A DNA stretch of 64,000 nt from Galbibacter sp038433465 (GCF_038433465.1 NZ_JAESVF010000005.1:153971-217970); one strand, 5' to 3'. Numbered from the stretch's first letter, positions 10,432-19,505 are shown. A program made the numbers and translations. The notes: a model not told the origin generated them from the letters alone.

Positions 10432-11844
10432 TTATTCAAATCTATCTGGGTGTAATTCGTTGTATTCCTTTCCTTGAGAAAGTCCCATAAAAATTGGATC
10501 TTTCATTTCTTTGTTAAGCTTTTCAAACTCTTCTTTTAAGGCTAAAAATGTAGCTGATTTTGTTTCGTACAAATTGGAGGTTTCACTAATGTCTTCTTCA
10601 AGATTAAACAGCATATTTTCTTTTTGATTATTTAATTGAAGATACTTGTAATCTCCTAATCGCAAACCGTAACTATTTTTATTGAACTGTTTCCAAAAGA
10701 AAGGTCTGTCGTCCAATTCTTTTTCACCTTGTAAATATGGAATTAAGTTTACACCATCTAGCTTGTTTTTAGTTTGAATGTTTGATTGTGCAACAACAGT
10801 AGCAAATAAATCTAAAGAGATAACAGGCTTTTCATAAATCATTCCCTGCGGAATTGCTTTTGGCCATTTCATTGCAAACGGAACATGTACACCACCTTCA
10901 AATAGCGAACCTTTTTCGCCTCTTAAAACACCATTGTCAGAAGCATTGTGTTTCTCAGGACCACCATTATCCGATAAGAAAATTACAATTGTATTTTCAT
11001 CTAAATTTAATTCTTCTAACGTATTCAAAACAGCTCCTACGCCATCGTCTACAGCGCTAACCATAGCAGCATAAGTTTTTCTTTTTTTGTCTTCAATATT
11101 AGGGAAACGATCTAAATATTTTTGAGTTGCTTGTAGCGGTGTGTGTGGCGCATTGTATGCTAAGTAAATAAAAAATGGCTCGTCTTTGTATTTTTTAATG
11201 TAGTTTACAGCCTCTCTCGAAAGTCCGTCGGTTAAGTATTCGGTTTCTTCAACACGTTCATAATTACGTAATATTTTTTCGCGATATGCATCGTACTGGC
11301 TTTTTACCCCCGACTGATCTTGAATGGTAAGTTGCTCAGGGAAATACATATGTCCACCAGTTAAAAATCCATAAAAATCATCAAAACCTCTTTTTAAAGG
11401 ATGTAACAATTCGTGCGCTCCTAAATGCCATTTCCCGATAGCAACCGATTTGTAGTTGGCTTTTTGAAGTGCGCTAGCAAGTGTTTCTTCGGAAAGAGGT
11501 AACCCCATATTCGGGTCTTTTGGCGCATATAAAGGATTAAGGCCAAAGCCAAAACGATCTTGAAATCTTCCAGTAATAAGTCCTGCGCGGCTAGGTCCAC
11601 AAACGGCATAACTTACATAGCCATTGGTAAACTTTACGCCTTCATTGGCAATTCTGTCGATGTTTGGAGTCGGGATTTCCGTAGATCCGTTAAACCCAAC
11701 GTCGTTATAACCCAAATCGTCCGCAAGAATAAGAACTACGTTTGGAGATTGTGAAAAAGCAAAAAAGTTAATAAAGAACATTAAGCCAAACGAAATTGTT
11801 TTAATGTTAATTAGTTTAGACTGAAATAAGGTTTTAGTTTTCAT
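10432..11844 (-). CDS. S1-family formylglycine sulfatase
   Basis: Secreted sulfatase that removes sulfate esters from a glycan. The modification site is VCGPSRAGLITGR, whose Cys (residue 82) is converted to formylglycine by anaerobic- or FGE-type maturases. The metal-binding ADD near the N-terminus, GKWHLG and SDNGGPE are the other S1 signatures. From ATG 11844 the product is 470 residues with a hydrophobic signal ending near FFAFSQ. An in-frame ATG at 11868 would add eight residues. Either start overlaps the end of the lyase gene (11 or 35 bases), which indicates translational coupling. The S1 subfamily, and hence the sulfate position, cannot be told by eye. Confidence 0.92.
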   Translation of the reverse strand: MKTKTLFQSKLINIKTISFGLMFFINFFAFSQSPNVVLILADDLGYNDVGFNGSTEIPTPNIDRIANEGVKFTNGYVSYAVCGPSRAGLITGRFQDRFGFGLNPLYAPKDPNMGLPLSEETLASALQKANYKSVAIGKWHLGAHELLHPLKRGFDDFYGFLTGGHMYFPEQLTIQDQSGVKSQYDAYREKILRNYERVEETEYLTDGLSREAVNYIKKYKDEPFFIYLAYNAPHTPLQATQKYLDRFPNIEDKKRKTYAAMVSAVDDGVGAVLNTLEELNLDENTIVIFLSDNGGPEKHNASDNGVLRGEKGSLFEGGVHVPFAMKWPKAIPQGMIYEKPVISLDLFATVVAQSNIQTKNKLDGVNLIPYLQGEKELDDRPFFWKQFNKNSYGLRLGDYKYLQLNNQKENMLFNLEEDISETSNLYETKSATFLALKEEFEKLNKEMKDPIFMGLSQGKEYNELHPDRFE

Positions 11845-13783
11845 AAATTTTGATGGTATAGTTTTCATTTAAGTTTTTGTTTTTTGTTGAAAGCGTAATC
11901 CTGTAAAGATTATCTTGTTTCCAATCGTTTCTCAGTTTTTTATCTTCTAACGGAAGCGTTTCTATAGTTGCAATAAAAGTATTTTCAGGGTAGGCAAGTG
12001 TTACATCTTCATTTAAAAATATTTTTCCAGGACTCGATATAGTTGGTTTTATTGCAGTTATAAAATGCGATTTTGTGGGAGAAATATATTCACTCAATTG
12101 ATAGTTATCATTGATAATTAGCGCACCTTTTCTTTCTCGTTTTAAGATGTAATTTCTTTTAAATGAATTACACATAGTTGAATCTGGATATGCTTTTTCA
12201 ATATTAAGATTGAAACTAAGTTGAGATTCTGTGTTTTTAAAACTTACATTAGTGGCTTTGTATTTTTTTCCTGCCAACTGTGCCATGCCGTTAATTTGTG
12301 GAACATTATGATAGTTTGATTGCATCGTCCAGATGTCATAACGTTTACTGCTGAAAGTTTTTCTTGAATAAGTTTCAATACCAATATCAGAAATCAAAGG
12401 CTTTCCTTCGTGATATAAAATGAAGCTTCCAACATCGTTATGATTATGACTCTGTTTGTTGTGAGCGCCAATTGCGGCAAAGAAAAAACCGTCACTTTCT
12501 TTAGTGGAAGTTCTTCCGCCAATAATCTCGTTGTCTTTGTAGAAAAAGAATGGAGTATTTGTTTTTTCTGGTTTTGTGTTTTTAAGATCTTCTTGTGTAA
12601 ATAGATTGTGTATTACTTGATCAATACTTCCTCTAGTTATATTGTTGTAATAGTCATTGTTGGGAGCCAGATAAGAAGCAAACTCCTTCAGTTCTTCACT
12701 TTCTATATATTTCCCGTATCGATATACTAACGTAGGGTTTGGGTTTACGTTAATCGTAGCATCAGAAAAATTTGTAAAATAATTTTTTTCAATATTTGCA
12801 TCCATTATATAGAGCCCCATTTTTTTAATAAGGTCATTCTCTTTTAATGAAATGTTCTTATTTGTTATGTTGTATGCCAATTCAAGATGTTCTAACATCT
12901 TCCCTCCAGCATGACTCCAATATCCAGGGCCCTCCTCGCAGGCACCGTCATCTTTATAGTAATTAATAAATTTGTCTAATGATTTTAATGATTTTGTCAA
13001 TACTTCCTCTTGAGTTTCAACGCTAACTTCCTCTCCTAATAAAGCTGTACTTAAAAGGACATTGTAGTTACACCACGGATTCCAATTATTAACAAAGGCT
13101 ACTTTTCTAAATGCCATCCACCAAAAATCGTTTCGTTCGAGGTAAGGTGTTATGATTCGTTTATTTATTTCTAACGGAATTCTATTATAAACGTAAGGAG
13201 AAATGCTTTTAAATTCATCTTTAAATAAATAGAATGTCCATGCAAGTAAGCTGGATATCTCTCCTGCCCCTAGATCTATTATTGGCTCTTCAACATTTGG
13301 AGCTCCAATTCCACCTTTTTGAGCAGTTAAATGAGCCGATCTTACCCATGTAGTTTGTTCGCAAAGAGACCAAACTCCATTCATAATTGCATCTGTGTAA
13401 TTACCTTTATTTTCGAGTAGTTCTGCTAAAACAAGTGTTTTTAATTTAGCTGTTTTACTGTCTTGTGGAGTTTGCATTATATTTCGATCTCCCGTGCGTT
13501 TAAAAGCCAAATATGCAGTAACTGGTATGTTATTCCATGCTTTATTTTTAATTGATTCAGCTTTGGTTAAGATCTTATCCTGTTCTTCTTGAGATAGATT
13601 TTTAATTTTTTCTGAAATTTCATTTTTTGAGGGGAAGAATGAGGTGGTAATTTCTCCGTTATATTTATCTGTTGTGAGTTGTTTTGATAAATAATTTCTT
13701 TCCTCTTGTGCATAAAGACTATTACCGCAAAATGTAAATATGAAAAATATGTAGAAGAATAGTAATTTAGAATTAGTTCTCAT
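11834..13783 (-). CDS. Heparinase II/III-superfamily polysaccharide lyase
   Basis: Probable polysaccharide lyase that cleaves a uronic-acid-containing chain by beta-elimination, leaving an unsaturated 4,5-uronate for the GH88 enzyme encoded upstream. The 649-residue protein has a signal peptide (SLYAQ), an alpha/alpha-toroid half rich in aromatic motifs (FWWMAFRKVAFVNNWNPWCN, GACEEGPGYWSHAGGK), and a C-terminal beta-sheet half carrying the superfamily signature QSHNHNDVGSFILYHEGKPL followed by NYHNVPQING. The GACEEGPGYW block is seen in several PL families of this fold (PL12/15/17/21/33 and relatives). I cannot assign one. It is in line with the GH88 gene (150-base gap) and overlaps the sulfatase. 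Confidence 0.85.
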   Translation of the reverse strand: MRTNSKLLFFYIFFIFTFCGNSLYAQEERNYLSKQLTTDKYNGEITTSFFPSKNEISEKIKNLSQEEQDKILTKAESIKNKAWNNIPVTAYLAFKRTGDRNIMQTPQDSKTAKLKTLVLAELLENKGNYTDAIMNGVWSLCEQTTWVRSAHLTAQKGGIGAPNVEEPIIDLGAGEISSLLAWTFYLFKDEFKSISPYVYNRIPLEINKRIITPYLERNDFWWMAFRKVAFVNNWNPWCNYNVLLSTALLGEEVSVETQEEVLTKSLKSLDKFINYYKDDGACEEGPGYWSHAGGKMLEHLELAYNITNKNISLKENDLIKKMGLYIMDANIEKNYFTNFSDATINVNPNPTLVYRYGKYIESEELKEFASYLAPNNDYYNNITRGSIDQVIHNLFTQEDLKNTKPEKTNTPFFFYKDNEIIGGRTSTKESDGFFFAAIGAHNKQSHNHNDVGSFILYHEGKPLISDIGIETYSRKTFSSKRYDIWTMQSNYHNVPQINGMAQLAGKKYKATNVSFKNTESQLSFNLNIEKAYPDSTMCNSFKRNYILKRERKGALIINDNYQLSEYISPTKSHFITAIKPTISSPGKIFLNEDVTLAYPENTFIATIETLPLEDKKLRNDWKQDNLYRITLSTKNKNLNENYTIKIYEN

Positions 13784-13933
13784 TTAAAGATTTAGGTTTT
13801 TTATCGGTTCCTTGTAAAAATAATAATTTTATTAAAACAAAGAATATTATCTTTCGTATTGTTATTTTTTCATATTTGAATTTTAGCCTGTTTTCTAGAT
13901 TCTTTGGAGATTTTAGGGATTAAAGTAAGGACT

Positions 13934-15124
13934 TTATAATGACTGTTCTCTAATTAAGGCTTCCGTGTAATAATAGTCAGCATAATTTAAAGGAGCATCA
14001 ATTTCAGTACCATGCGGAATACTACCTACCGAATGTTTGAGGATAAAACCTTCATTTGTTTTATAATCTGCAAAATATTCTTTTGAAGCAAGGCTACTCA
14101 TGATGTCGTTTGCATAATTTAAGTATTTAGTACTGTTTTCTTCATCTACATATTTATGAAGTTCAAATAAAGCAGATGCAGTTATCGCAGCGGCAGAAGC
14201 GTCTCTAGGAGTCTCTTTACTTTTCGGAGCATTATAATCCCAAAGAGGAATTTTATCCGTAGGAATATTTTTATTGTTAATTATATAATTAGCAATAGCC
14301 ATTGCCTGTTGCAAATATGTTTGATTTTTAGTTTCTCTAAAACACATTGTATAACCATATAGTCCCCACGATTGACCTCTTGCCCACGAAGAGTTATCTT
14401 TGAAACCTTGATGAGTTTTCTTTTGAATTATGTCGCCTGTTTCACTATCATAATCTATCACATGAAAAGAACTATAATCACTTCTGAAGTGATTCTTGAT
14501 AGTAGTATTTGCATGTGTTGTTGCAATATTATAATATGTAGAATCTCCCGAAATTTTTGTTGCATGAAAAAGTAATTCCAAATTCATCATGTTGTCAATA
14601 ATAACAGGGCAGTTCCATTTCTTATTTGCATTCCATGATTGAATGATTCCTGCTTTTGGTTTAAACCTAGTAGATAATGCCTTTGCAGTATTAACAATTA
14701 TGGAGTCATATAAATGTAAGTCACCATATTTTATTCCGTTCCCGTAACTGCATTCAATTATAAAGCCCACATCATGATTTCCTTCCCAATATTGTATTTT
14801 AGATAGTTTTTCGGTATATATTTTTGCCCGTTCTTGCCATTTTTTATCGTTGGTTAATTTATAAATATTCCATAAAGTACCAGGGTAAAATCCACTTGTC
14901 CAATCAAATGCCGAAACTAGTTTTAGTGAGTCATGATGAATAGATCGAGGTATAAACCTTTTTTGGTTTATACTTTTATTTATTTCAGGATAAAAATAAT
15001 CGTACTGATTGTTAATTTTTTGAATAACAGATAATTGGACGTTATTTTGATTTGTTTCTTCTTTTTTACAAGAAAAGAAAAGGAGCGAGATTGTAATTAT
15101 TGTTATGAAGCTTCTTTTTATCAT
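13934..15124 (-). CDS. GH88 unsaturated glucuronyl hydrolase (lipoprotein)
   Basis: Hydrolyses the unsaturated uronic acid from the non-reducing end of lyase products. The 396-residue protein has a lipobox with C19 (LLFFSCKK), so it is membrane-anchored. The (alpha/alpha)6-barrel family motifs are present: FDWTSGFYPGTLW, then NHDVGF with D118, then PVIIDNMMNLELL with D177 (the two catalytic aspartates of UGL), then SWARGQSWGLYGY, RDASAAAITASAL and GTEIDAPLNYADYYYTEAL. It is first in a leftward group with the lyase and sulfatase. This lyase-plus-GH88 pairing is typical of glycosaminoglycan-like or ulvan-like degradation. A possible -7 box (TATATTTG, minus strand, 15180-15187) lies about 55 bases before the start. 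Confidence 0.93.
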   Translation of the reverse strand: MIKRSFITIITISLLFFSCKKEETNQNNVQLSVIQKINNQYDYFYPEINKSINQKRFIPRSIHHDSLKLVSAFDWTSGFYPGTLWNIYKLTNDKKWQERAKIYTEKLSKIQYWEGNHDVGFIIECSYGNGIKYGDLHLYDSIIVNTAKALSTRFKPKAGIIQSWNANKKWNCPVIIDNMMNLELLFHATKISGDSTYYNIATTHANTTIKNHFRSDYSSFHVIDYDSETGDIIQKKTHQGFKDNSSWARGQSWGLYGYTMCFRETKNQTYLQQAMAIANYIINNKNIPTDKIPLWDYNAPKSKETPRDASAAAITASALFELHKYVDEENSTKYLNYANDIMSSLASKEYFADYKTNEGFILKHSVGSIPHGTEIDAPLNYADYYYTEALIREQSL

Positions 15125-15455
15125 TATAAGTAAGTTTTTGAAAAAAATAAATATTTGTTTGGTTTCTTTTTGGTATTTTCAAATATATGGTTTTTTCTTA
15201 AAACTAGTCTAATAGTGTGTAAACTTTAATAGGAAAGTAGGGTTGAAAGTAAGAATTATTGCTTTCAATTCTTATATTTATAGGAGAATTCACAGGTAAC
15301 AATATTGGTTGCTGAGTAGTTCCATATGTTGTGAAAACATTTAAAGCGGGGCATTCCAAAGTTTGTCTCGTTTTTTTTATGGAATAAATTGTCAACTAAA
15401 CTGTCAACGAAAAAAATAAACCCCTCATAAACACTAGGTTCATAAGGGGTTTTTG
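15125..15455. other. Gene-free stretch between the GH88 gene and ssrA
   Basis: About 330 bases. The right end holds the ssrA terminator, and 15180-15187 may be a -7 box for the GH88 gene. The part in between (15200-15400) has two short overlapping minus-strand frames (63 and 73 residues) with no recognisable motif, start context or domain, and I do not call them genes. The 3' side of ssrA is a common integration site for mobile elements, but no integrase or duplicated ssrA end is visible here. Confidence 0.6.
15411..15452 (-). terminator. Terminator of ssrA
   Basis: Imperfect stem. AAACCCCT (15418-15425) pairs with AGGGGTTT (15445-15452), continues inward with two mismatches, and is followed on the minus strand by a long T-run (A-run 15411-15416 on the plus strand). 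It lies four bases past the tmRNA 3' end. Confidence 0.8.
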
Positions 15456-15853
15456 TGGAGTCGGGGAGATTCGAACTCCCGTCCAAACAAGCAATAAAAA
15501 TGCTTTCTACATGCTTAGTTTTTGTTCGATTTTCGACGTGCAGCTGACCAAAAACCGCCCACTACACGCTTAGCTTCTTAAAGTTTAAAACAGTGCCAAA
15601 GCTACACTATTTCTATGTTGACTTTTATGGTGCCTCAAAACGGGTCGCCATCAACAAGGGCTACCCTGAGGCATCTCGCCTTCCCGCCTTGCAGGAACGT
15701 GGCCAAAATCTTACTATGAATTCAGATTAGGCAGCAAGAGCGTAGTTATTCTCGCCATTTAAAAAAATGTGAAATATGAGATTAAAGAGCTGTATCCCAG
15801 CGCTCTGCATGCTTACACTTCCATTAGACTCGCTGTCAAAACCAGTCGACCCC
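15456..15853 (-). ncRNA. ssrA: Transfer-messenger RNA (tmRNA)
   Basis: Rescues stalled ribosomes, acting first as alanyl-tRNA and then as a short message. The 5' end GGGGTCG (15853-15847) pairs with the 3' end CGACTCC (one G-U) to form the acceptor stem, followed by the conserved ACTGGTTTTGACAGCG stretch. The 3' T-arm reads GGGAGTTCGAATCTCCC. The tag reading frame (15756-15727) encodes GENNYALAA then TAA, a Bacteroidetes-type tag ending in the ClpXP/ClpAP degron LAA. The discriminator A is followed by CAA, so the CCA end is not encoded. Length is about 398 bases, and the ends are inferred from the stem. It is transcribed leftward. Confidence 0.96.
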
Positions 15854-15921
15854 GTGTATTCAAAGAACTTTTTTTACCACCTCAAAAACTGTAAAATAGT
15901 CATTTTAAAGGTGTTATTTTG

Positions 15922-16052
15922 GGCATTCCCTTCGCAAAAAAGCTCCGGGCGGGCTTGCCTTTGTCGGTAGACAGGCTCTTCGCTATATCTTTTTTAAAAT
16001 CGCTTACCGCCATTTCAAAAAAGGATGTCGCTTCGATCCCTAATGCGGGGTG
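15922..16052. repeat. Dispersed CGGG/TATATC repeat element, copy with nested palindrome
   Basis: Non-coding element between the ssrA 5' end and the next gene. It shares ordered blocks with 63573-63653: GGCATTCCC-like start, CGGGCGGGCT, CGCTATATCTTT, AAAAAGGATGTCGCTTCGATCCCT and AATGCGG. A palindromic module (15955-15976) interrupts it and is absent from the other copy. The bases around the centre can fold back (CTTTTTT with AAAAAAG). Confidence 0.7.
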
Positions 16053-16141
16053 CAAATGTACACAAATTCTCCGAATCCAAATAAAACTTGTACATTTCCC
16101 TCCTTCCGTGTAACTTAGAACAAAATTTATACCAAATTCGT

Positions 16142-17347
16142 ATGAAATTCGGAATCATCAAAGAACGCAAAACACCGCCAGACCGCCGTGTAGTATTGTC
16201 GCCAAAAGCATGTCAAACTGTCAAAAATCAATTTCCTTCCGCAGAAATAATTGTCGAACCCTCCGATATCAGAATCTTTCCAGATACCGATTATCAAAAA
16301 GCAGGTTTCGAAGTTTCAGACAATATGCAACAATGCGATGTATTGCTCGGGGTAAAAGAGGTGCCTATCGAGGCGTTAATTCCGAATAAAAAATACTTTT
16401 TCTTTTCGCATACCATTAAAAAGCAACCCTATAATAGAAAGTTGCTACAAGCAATTTTAGAGAAAAATATTGAAATGTACGACCACGAAGTTATTACCAG
16501 TGCTGGCGGACAGCGATTGGTAGCTTTTGGGCGTTATGCTGGAATTGTAGGTGCGTACAACGGGTTTAGAACTTACGGACTCAAATACAATTTGTTTGAA
16601 TTACCACGAGCAACCACACTTCCAAATCAGCAAGTGCTTATCGATGCTTTAAAACGGGTACGTATTCCTGTAATTAAAATTTTACTTACAGGGAAAGGTC
16701 GTGTTGGAAATGGCGCAAAAGAAATGCTCGACGCCATGAAAATTAAAGAAGTTTCGCTAACCGAATATTTGGAAACCGATTTTTCTGAGCCTGTTTATTG
16801 CCAAATAGATGTTTTAGATTATAACAAACGTAAGGATGGAAAAACATTAGAAGTTGAAGATTTTTATAACAATCCGTCAGCTTACGAATCAGATTTTATG
16901 CGGTTTGCATCGGTATCCGATTTTTACATTGCGGGGCATTTTTATGGAGATGGAGCTCCGTTTTTATTCACTAGAGAAGATGCCAAAAAAACTGACTTCA
17001 AAATAAAAGTTGTTGCAGATATTAGTTGTGATATCGACGGACCTGTGGCAACCACCATTCGTCCTTCAACCATTGCCGAGCCCATTTATGGCTATCACCC
17101 AATTACTGAAGCTGAGGTAGATTTTAAAGATGAAAATGCCATTGCAGTAATGGCGGTCGATAACCTTCCGTGCGAACTTCCAGCCGATGCTAGCGATGGT
17201 TTTGGAGACAGTTTTATAGCGCATGTAATTCCTGCTTTTTTCAATAATGATGCAGATGGAATTTTACATAGAGCACGAATGACCTCCAACGGAAAATTAA
17301 CAGAACGATATAGTTACCTTCAAGATTATATCGACGGAAAAGATTAA
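16142..17347 (+). CDS. Saccharopine dehydrogenase (lysine-forming)-like / AlaDH-PNT-fold oxidoreductase
   Basis: NAD(P)-dependent oxidoreductase of the alanine dehydrogenase/saccharopine dehydrogenase fold. The 401-residue product starts at ATG 16142 (MKFGIIKERKTPPDRRVVLSP). An 18-codon upstream extension through the repeat region lacks family similarity. Features seen are the substrate-side N-terminal domain with FFFSHTIKKQPYN (equivalent to the AHCYKNQ region of yeast Lys1), a second block RLVAFGRYAGIVGAYNGFR, and a Rossmann motif GKGRVGNGAKEML. Cys-Asp motifs VVADISCDIDG and PSTIAEPIYGY close the domain. Whether it acts on saccharopine in lysine metabolism or on another amino acid cannot be decided from sequence alone. 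Confidence 0.8.
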   Translation: MKFGIIKERKTPPDRRVVLSPKACQTVKNQFPSAEIIVEPSDIRIFPDTDYQKAGFEVSDNMQQCDVLLGVKEVPIEALIPNKKYFFFSHTIKKQPYNRKLLQAILEKNIEMYDHEVITSAGGQRLVAFGRYAGIVGAYNGFRTYGLKYNLFELPRATTLPNQQVLIDALKRVRIPVIKILLTGKGRVGNGAKEMLDAMKIKEVSLTEYLETDFSEPVYCQIDVLDYNKRKDGKTLEVEDFYNNPSAYESDFMRFASVSDFYIAGHFYGDGAPFLFTREDAKKTDFKIKVVADISCDIDGPVATTIRPSTIAEPIYGYHPITEAEVDFKDENAIAVMAVDNLPCELPADASDGFGDSFIAHVIPAFFNNDADGILHRARMTSNGKLTERYSYLQDYIDGKD

Positions 17348-17427
17348 ATTCAACATAAAATAGCATGCGGATGAAATGTTTTATACTGACTTCCGTCTGA
17401 TTATTTACAATCAAAAAAAATTGCAAA

Positions 17428-18189
17428 ATGGAAAAAGGAAAAATAGCTTTAGTAACAGGAGGAAGTCGTGGATTAGGAAAAGACATGGCGCTTTCGATAG
17501 CTAAAAAAGGACTTGATGTGGTTATTACCTATAATAGCAACAAAGACAAGGCAGATGAGGTTATAAAGGAAATTGAAAGTTTAGGTCAAAAAGCTACTGC
17601 GATTCAATTAAATACAACAAAATTCGATAAATTTCAGTCGTTTTTAGAGGAAGTTCAATCTGCTTTAAAAACTAACTTCGGAACAGATAAAATCGATTTT
17701 TTGGTAAATAATGCCGGAATAGGAATTAATGTGCCGTTTTCAGAAACTTCAGAAGAAGCCTTAGACTCTATGATAAATGTGCAATTTAAAGGCACGTATT
17801 TGCTTACTCAAAAGGCAATAAATATCATGAATGATGGAGGAGGAATTGTAAATATTTCAACCGGACTTACACGATTTTCTTTACCTGGATTTTCGGCTTA
17901 CGCTGCCATGAAAGGGGCTATAGAAACACTCACAAAATATCAAGCCAAAGAGTTGGGTGCGCGTCAAATTCGTGCAAATGTAGTTGCGCCTGGTGCTATC
18001 GAAACCGACTTTGGAGGTGGTGTTGTTCGCGACAATGAGGGAATGAACAAAACAATTGCTGCAAATACAGCTTTAGGTAGAGTTGGATTGCCTCACGATA
18101 TTGGGAGTGTTGTTGCATTTCTATGTACCGACGATGCCAAATGGGTAAACGCACAGCGCATCGAAGTTTCTGGTGGGCAAATGATATAG
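17428..18189 (+). CDS. Short-chain dehydrogenase/reductase (classical SDR)
   Basis: A 253-residue cytoplasmic NAD(P)H oxidoreductase of unknown substrate. The classical SDR motifs are in order: TGGSRGLG cofactor loop near residue 10, NNAG in LVNNAGIG, catalytic Ser in NISTGL, and YxxxK as YAAMK, followed by the PGAIETDF loop typical of the family. A Gly- and Val-rich C-terminus (IEVSGGQMI) is close to that of FabG-like reductases (usually VDGGxxM), so a FabG-like ketoreductase is one option, although FabH next door is separated by a 160-base gap. It lies 80 bases after the dehydrogenase in the same direction. Confidence 0.87.
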   Translation: MEKGKIALVTGGSRGLGKDMALSIAKKGLDVVITYNSNKDKADEVIKEIESLGQKATAIQLNTTKFDKFQSFLEEVQSALKTNFGTDKIDFLVNNAGIGINVPFSETSEEALDSMINVQFKGTYLLTQKAINIMNDGGGIVNISTGLTRFSLPGFSAYAAMKGAIETLTKYQAKELGARQIRANVVAPGAIETDFGGGVVRDNEGMNKTIAANTALGRVGLPHDIGSVVAFLCTDDAKWVNAQRIEVSGGQMI

Positions 18190-18351
18190 TTTTAATCTCA
18201 TACAGTTTGTTTTTACAGTGTTAAGAACGATGCAATCTTTCAATCTTTATTTTAAAGAGTTAGTAATATTCCGTAACTTGCGACGCTAAATTTTAATAAA
18301 ATCGCAATTCAAAGCGGTTATTTTATATTTTTTAAAAGAAAGGACTTGCAG

Positions 18352-19359
18352 ATGTATAATTCAAAAATAACAGGCTTAGGGTATTATGTGCCAGATAATG
18401 TAGTAACAAACGACGATTTATCGAAGTTGATGGATACCAACGATGCTTGGATTCAAGAACGTACGGGTATTCAAGAGCGTCGCCATGTAATTAGAGGAGA
18501 AGACACGACCACAAGTATGGGAGTGAAAGCAGCAAAAATTGCTATTGAGCGCTCTGGATTAGATAAAGATGATATCGATTTTATTGTGTTTGCTACTTTG
18601 AGTCCAGATTATTATTTTCCTGGGCCAGGCGTATTAGTTCAACGTGAATTAGGACTAAAAACTGTTGGAGCGCTAGATGTTAGAAATCAATGTTCTGGGT
18701 TTGTGTATGCTATTTCTGTAGCCGACCAATTTATAAAAACGGGAATGTATAAAAACGTTCTGGTAATTGGTTCTGAAGTACATTCTACAGGTTTGGATAT
18801 GACAACTCGCGGGCGTAGTGTTTCAGTAATTTTTGGAGATGGAGCGGGTGCAGCTGTTTTAAGTAGAGAAGAAGATACTTCAAAAGGGATTTTATCTACA
18901 CATTTACATTCTGAAGGTGAGCATGCCGAAGAGTTGGCATTAATTGCTCCTGGAATGGGGAAACGTTGGGTAACAGATATTTTAGAAGACAACAATCCAG
19001 ACGATACATCGTACTTGCCACACATGAACGGGCAATTTGTATTTAAAAATGCTGTAGTTCGTTTTAGTGAAGTAATCAATGAAGGATTACAAGCAAATAA
19101 CTTAACACCTGCCGATATCGATATGTTGGTGCCACATCAAGCAAATCTTAGAATTTCGCAATTCATTCAGCAGAAATTTGGCTTGCAAGACAGTCAGGTG
19201 TATAACAATATTATGAAGTACGGAAATACAACAGCGGCTTCGATTCCTATTGCACTTACAGAAGCGTGGGAGCAAGGAAAAATTAACGAAGGCGATACCG
19301 TAGTTTTAGCAGCTTTTGGAAGTGGATTCACTTGGGCAAGTGCTATTATAAAATGGTAA
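18352..19359 (+). CDS. fabH: 3-oxoacyl-ACP synthase III (KAS III)
   Basis: Condenses acetyl-CoA (or branched acyl-CoA primers in Bacteroidetes) with malonyl-ACP to start fatty acid synthesis. The ATG at 18352 gives 335 residues (MYNSKITGLGYYVPDNVVTN). A TTG two codons earlier is an alternative. The Cys-His-Asn triad is visible as RNQCSGFVYA, VPHQANLRI and KYGNTTAASIP. FGDGAGAAVL and the terminal AAFGSGFTWASAIIKW are also characteristic. A second KASIII copy may exist elsewhere, since many flavobacteria carry two, so this could be a specialised paralogue. The gene sits alone between an SDR gene and a composite hairpin terminator. Confidence 0.92.
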   Translation: MYNSKITGLGYYVPDNVVTNDDLSKLMDTNDAWIQERTGIQERRHVIRGEDTTTSMGVKAAKIAIERSGLDKDDIDFIVFATLSPDYYFPGPGVLVQRELGLKTVGALDVRNQCSGFVYAISVADQFIKTGMYKNVLVIGSEVHSTGLDMTTRGRSVSVIFGDGAGAAVLSREEDTSKGILSTHLHSEGEHAEELALIAPGMGKRWVTDILEDNNPDDTSYLPHMNGQFVFKNAVVRFSEVINEGLQANNLTPADIDMLVPHQANLRISQFIQQKFGLQDSQVYNNIMKYGNTTAASIPIALTEAWEQGKINEGDTVVLAAFGSGFTWASAIIKW

Positions 19360-19381
19360 TATAAGTTGATACAATTTTAAG

Positions 19382-19505
19382 AGGCTATCTTAAAAGTTTA
19401 ATTTAATGTCAAACTGAGCGTGACTCAGTATCTCAAAATTTTTTTGTTGAGACTCTGAAGTATATTCAGAAAGACATTTTAAAAACTCTTAAGGTAGCTT
19501 TTTTG
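19382..19505 (+). terminator. Composite hairpin terminator with a decayed repeat in its loop
   Basis: A long imperfect outer stem (GGCTATCTTAAAAG, 19383-19396, with CTCTTAAGGTAGC, about 19486-19498) ends in a T-run. Inside it AATGTC (19405-19410) pairs with GACATT (19473-19478), and CTGAG/CTCAG (19414-19428) forms a small hairpin. The inside resembles the GTCGAG-type repeat seen at 44348 and 53904. It follows the fabH stop by 22 bases. Confidence 0.6.

Noticed and set aside
10432..15124. Assigning the minus-strand half of the locus to chondroitin sulfate degradation
   Set aside because: GH88, GH109 and sulfatase fit, but no PL8 lyase is present and the lyase family cannot be assigned by eye.
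15204..15486. Two overlapping minus-strand ORFs (63 and 73 residues) beside the ssrA 3' end
   Set aside because: No start context, domain or conserved pattern. One faintly recalls a cytochrome oxidase subunit II copper region, but the match is too weak and the usual metal-binding motif is missing.
15400..16141. Genomic island at the ssrA 3' end
   Set aside because: No integrase gene, no second copy of the ssrA end, and neighbours are ordinary chromosomal genes.
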